Below are positions 55,503-64,000 of a DNA stretch of 64,000 nt, piece after piece. Numbering within the stretch: the first letter of the stretch is position 1; each line of letters begins with the position of its first letter. This DNA is from Sipunculus nudus (lineage: Eukaryota; Annelida; Sipuncula; Golfingiida; Sipunculidae): the NCBI GenBank assembly GCA_026874595.1, contig CM049311.1, positions 45,325,676 to 45,389,675 of the forward strand, in the 5' to 3' direction. The position numbers were made by a program, and so were the translations under genes. The notes below the pieces were generated by a model. The model was not told the DNA's origin and ran no database searches. It worked only from the letters and a program-made list of their open reading frames with translations.

Positions 55503-56633
55503 AATGACCCAGGTGTCATGACGCTCAGCTGATCTCTGACACTGAGAAATTCTATCTACTTAGACAGCTGTCATTTTTTAGAATTATTTTTTTTAGAAAA
55601 TTGTGTCTTTGATGGTTGTAAAGAATCTGTTGAATGGATTTTCTTCAGACTTCTTAAGGTGCATTGTTTTTCTTTTTCAGCCCTAAACACTATTATGAGT
55701 CAGATATTCTAAGTGCTAAATACACACAAAACGTGCATTACTAAAAAAATGTATGAGAATTGAGAAAATGTAGATTTCACCACCAGTTATGCACAACTGA
55801 AAGGGGTATCCACGATCATCAAGCTTTCCAAAGTTCAAAACATACCAGGCAACCATTACTGAGATATCTCATTCAGAGTACGAATTTTAGGTATAAATCA
55901 GATGCCACATCTACATTTTGCAATGTATGTGTCCACACCAGTGTGAAGAACTCGTTTAAAAGATTTTCTTCAAATTTTCCATTGTGATACAGACATGGTG
56001 ATACACAGTGGGCATAAAAGGTAAAGAATTTTTTTTGCTGGGCTACAATCGTGACATCTCCATCCATATTTCTAAGTCTCAAAATAATTTAAAAACGCGC
56101 AAAAATTGAGAAAATGTACATGTAGAATGCACCACCAGTTTTCCACAGCTGAAAGGGCTATCAATGATCAAAAAGTTTACTAAAATTTCAGAAAGATCCA
56201 TGCAATCATTACTAAAATATTTCATCTAAAGTATTAATTTCACACATCAACAGCTGGGAATGTTAAAATTTTAGTATCGTGTCCGAAACAGACCTGAAGA
56301 ACTGTCTGCGCCGATTTTTTTTATTGAAAACAATGTTTTATGTGTATTTGATGCACAATGTTTTAGTTTAGGGTTGAGAGCAAAATGTTTGTTTTGCACC
56401 CCAGAACAAAAACACAAGTCTAATTATCTAAGTGTTAAATCCACTCAAAAATACACGTATATCACAAAAAGTCATTTTGATCTAATTTTTTGGTATGGAA
56501 GGAGATTCACCAAGGTCGCACTTGGATAATAGGTAAAAGGTTTTTAGATTAAAAAAACTTAAATTACGGATGGCCGGACGGACGACGGACAAAAGGAGAT
56601 CACTAAAGCTGAGATGACTCATGGTCTGTTTAG
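55503..56633 (+). mobile_element. Second copy of the composite element, short form
   Basis: Starts ATGACCCAGGTGTCATGACG followed by GCTCAGCTGA like the element at 6981. It contains two related modules of about 340 bp (opening near 55750 and 56095 with GAGAAAATGTA and CACCAGTT) and ends with GACGGACGACGGAC and a hairpin-like segment at about 56600-56633 (AGCTGAG, GACT, then TTTAGCT). Same plan, 1.1 kb instead of 3.6 kb. Confidence 0.65.
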
Positions 56634-56754
56634 CTAGACATGTCAAAAGTTCTCAGATATATTTAGCGGTAGGTTGCAAGGTTTACATGCACATCTTCCC
56701 CTTCTTGCACTTCCCCCGGCAGTTAGGCCTGCTCCTGCTGGAGCTCCTCGATAT
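56634..56754. other. GC-rich transition into the satellite
   Basis: A GC-rich stretch. On the minus strand one frame reads GYAGIGYRGAPAGAGLTAGG and CACKPCNLPL, a Gly/Ala-rich composition, ending with TGA near 56643. Its first part overlaps the first satellite unit. A Gly-rich host exon is possible but unsupported by splice sites. Confidence 0.25.
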
Positions 56755-59700
56755 CCTATACCAGCATATCCTGTATATCGGAACCTCTACTGTCTCCTCC
56801 TCATTATTTACCAGCATATCCTGTATATCAGTACCTCTACTGTCTCCTCATCATCCTATATCAGCATATCCTGTATGTCAGTACCTCTACTGTCTCCTTT
56901 TCATCCTATATAAGCATATCCTGTTATCAGTACCTCTAAGTACTGTCTCCTCCTCTTCCTTTACCAGCATATCCTATATATCAGTACCTCTTCTGTCTCC
57001 TCCTTATCCTATATCAGCATATGCTGTATATCAGTACCTCTTCTGTCTCCTCCTCATCCTATATAAGCATATCCTGTATATCAGTACCTCTAAGTACTGT
57101 CTCCTCCACTTCCTTTACCAGCATATCCTATATATCAGTACCTCTTCTGTCTCCTCCTTATCCTATATCAGCATATGCTGTATATCAGTACCTCTACTGT
57201 CTCCTCCTCATCCTTTACCAACATATCCTGTATACCAGTACCTCTACTGTCTCCTCCTTATCCTATATCAGCATATCCTCTATGTCAGTACCTCTACTGT
57301 CTCCTTCTCATCCTATATAAGCATATCCTGTATATCAGTACCTCTAAGTACTGTCTCCTCCTCTTCCTTTACCAGCATTTCCTATATATCAGTACCTCTT
57401 CTGTCTCCTCCTCATCCTATATCAGCATATGCTGTAAGTCAGTACCTCTTCTGTCTCCTCCTCATCCTTTACCAACATATCCTGTATATCAGTACCTCTA
57501 TGTCTCCTCCTTATCCTATATCAGCATATCCTCTATGTCAGTACCTCTACTGTCTCCTTCTCATCCTATATAAGCATATCCTGTATATCAGTACCTCTAA
57601 GTACTGTCTCCTCCTCTTCCTTTACAAGCATTTCCTATATATCAGTACCTCTTCTGTCTCCTCCTCATCCTATATCAGCATATGCTGTATGTCAGGACCT
57701 CTACTGTCTCCTCCTCATCCTTTACCAACATATCCTGTATATCAGTACCTCTACTGTCTCCTCCTCATCCTATATCAGCATATCCTGTATGTCAGTACCT
57801 CTACTGTCTCCTTCTCATCCTATATAAGCATATCCTGTATATCAGTACCTCTAAGTACTGTCTCCTCCTCTTCCTTTATCAGCATATCCTATATATCAGT
57901 ACCTCTTCTGTCTCCTCCTCATCCTATATCAGCATATCCTGTATGTCAGTACCTCTACTGTCTCCCCCTCATCCTATATAAGCATATCCTGTATATCAGT
58001 ACCTCTAAGTACTGTCTCCTCCTCTTCCTTTACCAGCATTTCCTATATATCAGTACCTCTTCTGTCTCCTCCTCATCCTATATCAGCATATGCTGTATGT
58101 CAGTACCTCTTCTGTCTCCTCCTCATCCTTTACCAACATATCCTGTATATCAGTACCTCTACTGTCTCCTCATCATCCTATATCAGCATATCCTGTATGT
58201 CAGTACCTCTACTGTCTCCTTTTCATCCTATATAAGCATATCCTGTTATCAGTACCTCTAAGTACTGTCTCCTCCTCTTCCTTTACCAGCATATCCTATA
58301 TATCAGTACCTCTTCTGTCTCCTCCTTATCCTATATCAGCATATGCTGTATATCAGTACCTCTACTGTCTCCTCCTCATCCTTTACCAACATATCCTGTA
58401 TATCAGTACCTCTACTGTCTCCTCCTTATCCTATATCAGCATATCCTCTATGTCAGTACCTCTACTGTCTCCTTCTCATCCTATATAAGCATATCCTGTA
58501 TATCAGTACCTCTAAGTACTGTCTCCTCCTCTTCCTTTACCAGCATTTCCTATATATCAGTACCTCTTCTGTCTCCTCCTCATCCTATATCAGCATATGC
58601 TGTATGTCAGTACCTCTTCTGTCTCCTCCTCATCCTTTACCAACATATCCTGTATATCAGTACCTCTACTGTCTCCTCCTTATCATATATCAGCATATCC
58701 TCTATGTCAGTACCTCTACTGTCTCCTTCTCATCCTATATAAGCATATCCTGTATATCAGTACCTCTAAGTACTGTCTCCTCCTCTTCCTTTACCAGCAT
58801 TTCCTATATATCAGTACCTCTTCTGTCTCCTCCTCATCCTATATCAGCATATGCTGTATGTCAGGACCTCTACTGTCTCCTCCTCTTCCTTTATCAGCAT
58901 ATCCTATATATCAGTACCTCTTCTGTCTCCTCCTCATCCTATATCAGCATATCCTGTATGTCAGTACCTCTACTGTCTCCTTCTCATCCTATATAAGCAT
59001 ATCCTGTATATCAGTACCTCTAAGTACTGTCTCCTCCTCTTCCTTTATCAGCATATCCTATATATCAGTACCTCTTCTGTCTCCTCCTCATCCTATATCA
59101 GCATATGCTGTATGTCAGTACCTCTACTGTCTCCTCCTCATCCTTTACCAACATATCCTGTATATCAGTACCTCTTCTGTCTCCTCCTCATCCTATATCA
59201 GCATATGCTGTATATCAGTACCTATACTGTCTCCCCCTCATCCTATATCAGCATATCCTGTATGTCAGTACCTCTACTGTCTCCCCCTCTTCCTTAATCA
59301 GCATATCCTGTATATCAGTACCTATACTGTCTCCCCCTCATCCTATATCAGCATATCCTGTATATCAGTACCTCTACTGTCTCCCCCTCTTCCTTTATCA
59401 ACATATCCTGTATATCAGTACCTCTACTGTCTCCCCCTCTTCCTTTATCAACATATCCTGTATATCAGTACCTCTACTGTCTCCCCCTCATCCTATATCA
59501 GCATATCCTGTATATCAGTACCTATACTGTCTCCCCCTCATCCTATATCAGCATATCCTGTATGTCAGTACCTCTACTGTCTCCCCCTCTTCCTTTATCA
59601 GCATATCCTGTATATCAGTACCTATACTGTCTCCTCCTCATCCTATATCAGCATATCCTGTATATCAGTACCTCTACTGTCTCCCCCTCTTCCTTTATTA

Positions 59701-60783
59701 GCATATCCTGTATATCAGTACCTATACTGTCTCCCCCTCATCCTATATCAGCATATCCTGTATGTCAGTACCTCTACTGTCTTCCTCCTCATCCTATATC
59801 AGCATATCCTGTATATCAGTACCTATACTGTCTCCCCCTCATCCTATATCAGCATATCCTGTATGTCAGTACCTCTACTGTCTTCCTCCTCATCCTATAT
59901 CAGCATATCCTGTATATCAGTACCTCTACTGTCCCCCCCTCTTCCTTTATCAGCATATCCTGTATATCAGTACCTATACTGTCTCCCCCTCTTCCTTTAT
60001 CAGCATATCCTGTATATCAGTACCTATACTGTCTCCCCCTCATCCTATATCAGCATATCCTGTATATCAGTACCTATACTGTCTCCCCCTCTTCCTTTAT
60101 CAGCATATCCTGTATATCAGTACCTATACTGTCTCCCCCTCTTCCTTTATCAGCATATCTTGTATATCAGTACCTATACTGTCTCCCCCTCATCCTATAT
60201 CAGCATATCCTTTATATCAGTACCTATACTGTCTCCCCCTCTTCCTTTATCAGCATATCCTGTATATCAGTACCTATACTGTCTCCCCCTCATCCTATAT
60301 CAGCATATCCTGTATGTCAGTACCTCTACTGTCTCCCCCTCTTCCTTTATCAGCATATCCTGAATATCAGTACCTATACTGTCTCCCCCTCATCCTATAT
60401 CAGCATATCCTGTATGTCAGTACCTCTACTGTCTCCCCCTCTTCCTTTATCAGCATATCCTGTATATCAGTACCTATACTGTCTCCTCCTCATCCTATAT
60501 CAGCATATCCTGTATATCAGTACCTATACTGTCTCCCCCTCATCCTATATCAGCATATCCTGTATATCAGTACCTATACTGTCTCCCCCTCATCCTATAT
60601 CAGCATATCCTGTATGTCAGTACCTCTACTGTCTTCCCCTCATCCTATATCAGCATATCCTATATCAGTACCTCTACTGTCTCCCCCTCATCCTATATCA
60701 GTATATCTTGTACGTCAGTACCTCTACTGTCTCCTCTTTGAACTATATCAGCATACCCTGTATATCAGAACCTCTAATGTCTT
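56755..60783. repeat. Satellite of 50-bp units, about 80 copies, with higher-order structure
   Basis: The unit is CAGCATATCCTGTATATCAG, TACCTCTACTGTCTCC, then TCCTCATCCTATAT. From about 59200 onward units are a regular 50 bp, alternating TACCTCTACT and TACCTATACT and CATCCTATAT and CTTCCTTTAT. In the first half a variant with an added AAGTACT occurs every 252-259 bp (e.g. 57349, 57601, 57856; 58260, 58517, 58768), with two 152-154-bp spacings, so five-unit blocks were amplified. Because 50 is not a multiple of three and the unit lacks stops on the plus strand, reading frames up to 588 codons run through it; they are repeat artefacts. Confidence 0.97.
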
Positions 60784-61458
60784 CTTTGAATACATGCTAA
60801 TCTGAATCTCCCACCCAACGCCTCCTCCCCATCGGGCTACTGCAAACTTTCTTTTTGCCTTGAGTCTTTGTGATTGACTCTCCTTGTACATACAGGACTA
60901 ACCCTTTGACACAAATCCGTAGTAGGGGTCGACTCAAAAATAAAATCGTGCTTTTACATATGCAGCAACAACTTTCTTTAATGAATTACAACATCCATTA
61001 CAACATCCATTGTCATAAAATCCAAAAAGCTATCCAGGATTAATACACATGCAAAATTTCAGGTGTATAAGTCCATTCACTGCAGAGATATGAGTTATTT
61101 TATCCCAAGGCAGATGAACAGATGGACACTGTGCAAAAATGGTTGCAGGTGTTATAAAGCTATCCAAGGGCTACATTTGTGCAAACTTTTTTTTCCCGGA
61201 TTGGTAAAACGAGTCCGAAGATATGTGGGTTAATGTGTCAAAACACACGCACAGATGGACGCACTGGAGAAAGGTAAAATCAGAGGTCAACGAAACAGAT
61301 TTTGGCACCAGTTCACATGTGACCCGATAATCGTGTAAAGTTTAGGATAAATCCGCCGAGTCGTCTCAGAGTTCTATTCCGGAAACGAACGCGGCGGCGG
61401 AACCCGGTCAAAAACATAGTATCCGCAAAACTTCGTTTTGGCGGATACAAAAATTGAC
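60784..61458 (+). repeat. Composite-family type A fragment
   Basis: About 61000-61200 matches 7880-8080 (AAAGCTATCCAGGAT, CAGATGAACAGATGGACACTG, AAGGGCTACAT) and about 61382-61452 matches 8153-8232. The segment 60784-60985 is unassigned. Confidence 0.7.
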
Positions 61459-61653
61459 TTAAATCTGTTTTATACCACATATATCACAATTTTCTGTATC
61501 CGTTATCCCTATTTTATTTATCAACACATTCGTTGGGTATATTCGATGTAATATTTCCCATTGCAAAGTAATAATTCTGGGTTCTTTGGTGCATAGCATG
61601 ATGAGCCATATTCCATATTTCCTCCCATTGGAAGTCATAATCTTTGTATACAT
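61459..61653 (-). pseudogene. LINE ORF2 tail with zinc-finger-like motif
   Basis: Reads ITLQWEILHRIYPTNVLINK and ENCDICGIKQ, which matches the family's typical L-Q-W-K-I-L-H-x-I-Y-P-T-N and C-x-x-C end region. The last His-containing part is lost. Confidence 0.7.
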
Positions 61654-61887
61654 CCTTCCACCTTTTTACAAAGTGGCTCCATGTCTAATTACATATTTTG
61701 GTAAATTCCTTATGTTTGAAATGATTCTCCAAACTAGAGTTTAAAACACAATATACATGTGTTTTACTGCATGTTTTATAGCATTGTATTTAAACATAAA
61801 CCGTGCTGATGTACAAACACTCTTTTCAATATCACCATCAGGTAACATTTCACCATTTATTCCAAGAAGATCATAAACGTGGTATAT

Positions 61888-62641
61888 TCATGCCTTTATC
61901 CAGCTGTCAAAGTACAATAGGTTGCCTTTGTAGGTAATGTAATCATTGTACCATAAAAGACTACAATAATTTGCTTTCAGCAAATATATCGTGTATTTCT
62001 TTATTATCATATATTGATAATATTGTGGCGTTGATCTCACGGTTCTTAGCGATTTAATGTTAAATTGTTTTGTATTATATAACAGTAACATTAAATTACA
62101 CCCTTCACTACTTAGTTTAGAGACTGGTACGACTGCCCAAGAAGGTAGCTGTTCATTACTCAACGCCTTCACAAGCCGATCAATCCATTTTAAGGTCATT
62201 TTACGTTGTATTGTTTCGACATCTATCATACGTAATCCATCGTTAATATAATTTTGATTCACTACGGATCTCCTCACTCTTTCAGTACCTTTCGCATCTT
62301 TGTCACTGATGAAACTATATATCATCGAGTTAATACGGGTTTTAAATTTATCAGGAATGTATAAAATTGAAAGATGATGTACAATCTGTGACAGAATTAA
62401 ACTTTTCACAACTGTTAATACTACGACTCTTCCATGCATTTATAGTGAACTCCATTCGATGTATACAGTCAGTCCAATTTTCATTTATTGTACTAGCATT
62501 GCCATTGCTTCCAAATTTTACGCCAAGGATTTTCATTTTTGTACATAGCCCCAACAACCATTTTAAATTGTACCCCTGCTGAGATCGGTTTCTCGATTTT
62601 CCATCCCACATGACCCTGGCTTCCAAAATTAAAGACTTCAA
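61888..62641 (-). pseudogene. LINE ORF2 region after RT
   Basis: Contains KILGVKFGSN, INAWKSRSIN (thumb region; typical L-x-x-W-x-x-R-x-L-S) and VVKSLILSQIVHHLSIL, then NYINDGLRMIDVETIQRKM. A frame change near 62430 joins the two parts. Confidence 0.75.
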
Positions 62642-62649
62642 GAATTTTT

Positions 62650-63111
62650 CTCCAAATACAACTTTGAGAAGGTATCAAAAGCCTTTGTATAATCCAATGC
62701 GATTATTGCCCCTGGTATATTATTTCGCTCATATGTGTTATAACATCTTCGACAAGCCGAAAATTCTGGAATATTCCCCTTCCTTCAAAAAGCTGTCTAG
62801 TCTGGATGACAATTTATTACATGTAATTACTTTTTTTTCAGTCAATTCGCTAAGGCAGCTGCACCTATTTTGTAATCACAACACGTGAGAGAAACTGGGC
62901 GAAAATTCTTTAAACAATTTTGTGAGGTATTAGTTTTTGGCATTAATGCCGCAACTCCCCTTCTCTGGCTCAAGGAAAGCTGCCCTGTTATCATTGCGTG
63001 GTTTATAGAGTTCTTTAATAGAACCCAAAAAAAGCTTAATGAAACTCTGGGCCAAGCCCTTCTGTGCCTGGACTCTTGTTTACTTTTAATCTGGTTACTA
63101 TATCGGAACAT
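62650..63111 (-). pseudogene. LINE reverse transcriptase fragment lacking the catalytic box
   Basis: Motifs NFRPVSLTCCDYKI (near 63025-63075) and ALDYTKAFDT (near 62670-62700) are the fingers and the first catalytic Asp. Right after KILEVFNFG the reading jumps to the region normally about 100 residues later, so the segment with the Y-x-D-D box is deleted. Confidence 0.7.
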
Positions 63112-63161
63112 TCTTCAATAGAAAATAACCCTTCACACATGCAGGTTAAAATCTGTCACTA

Positions 63162-63401
63162 TTAGACGCGGCACTGATACATCTGAAATAAAGTCACGAA
63201 AAACCCTACACTACTAAAACTGTCCACATACTTATACAGCTTACTGTAAAAGGAATATATTTCTTGTGTAATGTCATTTTTATCTGTAAGCCACTTACCA
63301 TTTTCTAACTCTAGTCTTCTTATGTCCTTTCTTGCACTCCTGATCTTCTCGAGTGAAAGAAAATATTTATTCGGTTTTTCCCCTAACTCTATGTTTTGCA
63401 C
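63162..63401 (-). pseudogene. LINE ORF2 linker before RT
   Basis: Reads LGEKPNKYFLSLEKIRS, the characteristic E-K-x-(S/T/N)-K-Y-F-L-x-L-E segment between endonuclease and RT, then ELENGKWLTDKNDITQEIYSF. Confidence 0.8.
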
Positions 63402-63800
63402 CGTAGATCGAACATAGCACCTCTCAGCTTAATTTCCTGTAAAACGTCCAATTCATGTAGACATTTGTCATATTGTTCGACCAACTTTTGTGTTGAATTT
63501 AAAGTCAAACTAAATTTTAAAGTAGCGTGTTTTCTATATTTTTGGGGATATCCTACAGAAGCTGAGGGTCATTCATGTGTTTTAATTCCTCGGCAGTACT
63601 GGATATCAAGTCCTATAATAAGTGTACATATTTCTCATCTTTCAAATATCTGTTATTCATTTTCCAATAACCTGGACCGCACTTAATCTTACCAAATTCA
63701 ATATCATGGGAAACTAAACTCCGATTTTGTGTATGGAAATATCTCTATGTGTTAAATTCGATACCACTACTTCGTTTCATGATATAGTTTAACCGTCGTG

Positions 63801-63995
63801 CTATCCATTGATTATTCCTTTTTCAAGTATAAGAATTTTCATCTGAATGAAATGTTCTCCCTTTGTCACAAAAAAATTAAATTGTTTTACCATATCTTTA
63901 AAAGCATGATTTACGGATTCTTTAATAGAATTTCCTGCAACGTTATCTAAAGAATTATCATACAATGCGTTCATATCACCGCCCATAATAACCAT
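63801..63995 (-). pseudogene. LINE endonuclease fragment
   Basis: Reads VIMGGDMNALYDNSLDN, the G-G-D-(F/M)-N-x-x-x-(D/x)xxxD motif of AP-type endonucleases. The rest of the domain lies outside the window or is eroded. Confidence 0.7.
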
Positions 63996-64000
63996 AAAAG

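Larger units (their letters stand above)
61459..64000 (-). mobile_element. LINE (L1/Tx1-like), degenerate, running off the right edge
   Basis: Minus-strand fragments appear in ORF2 order: endonuclease (63801-63995), a linker (63162-63401), RT (about 62650-63111), the connection and C-terminal region (61888-62641), and the tail (61459-61653). Frames shift and stops interrupt. The 3' end lies at about 61453. The 5' part continues beyond the window. The catalytic Y-x-D-D region is missing. Confidence 0.8.

Noticed and set aside
56621-60805. Open frames up to 588 codons on the plus strand rich in Tyr, Leu and Ser
   Set aside because: They run through the 50-bp satellite in all three frames; absence of stops in the unit explains them.

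Overview
The window is eukaryotic, repeat-dense, AT-rich DNA from an animal nuclear genome. Evidence: small exons with GT/AG borders and long introns, four Ty3/gypsy-type LTR retrotransposons, LINE fragments, MITEs, satellites and many poly-G/(TA)n tracts. The retroelement mix and the dispersed repeats suggest a marine invertebrate, perhaps a mollusc or other lophotrochozoan; that placement is inference and not proven. No prokaryotic operon, CRISPR array or rRNA gene was seen.

Host genes. The best-supported host gene lies on the minus strand and runs right to left in at least seven small exons: 51737-51842, 47282-47408, 46028-46190, 45524-45695, 43238-43270, 23379-23421 and 21451-21527. The first six join in phase. 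They encode a cyclic-nucleotide-binding-domain (CNB) protein. Its 19.8-kb intron (23422-43237) holds two LTR retrotransposons. A separate minus-strand terminal exon ends at 53637. A possible small plus-strand gene occupies about 19.26-20.35 kb, with a promoter-like motif pair, a terminal exon and a polyA signal.

Mobile elements, left to right: a 5'-truncated LINE with an 18-bp target duplication (3427-3760); a decayed LINE tail (4690-5091); a hAT-like MITE (5711-5946); a 3.6-kb composite element with structured ends and palindromic internal modules (6981-10592); a decayed gypsy element (11.0-15.8 kb) with a pogo/Tigger-like MITE inside its integrase; a second, 3'-truncated gypsy element (about 15.8-18.8 kb); a complete young gypsy element with about 950-bp LTRs and 4-bp TSD (23682-30982, minus); a gypsy-type element with integrase encoded before reverse transcriptase, the Gmr1-type order (36256-40958, minus); a TTAA-flanked MITE (42682-42891); another composite-family copy (55503-56633); a 4-kb satellite of 50-bp units (56755-60783); and a LINE running off the right edge on the minus strand (61459-64000).

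The most distinctive signals are the composite family (palindromic 5' start, hairpin 3' end, repeated 12-bp palindrome about every 337 bp), the INT-before-RT retroelement, the minisatellite that starts exactly at a host splice donor, and the satellite with higher-order structure. All calls come from reading the sequence by eye; no database search was run.
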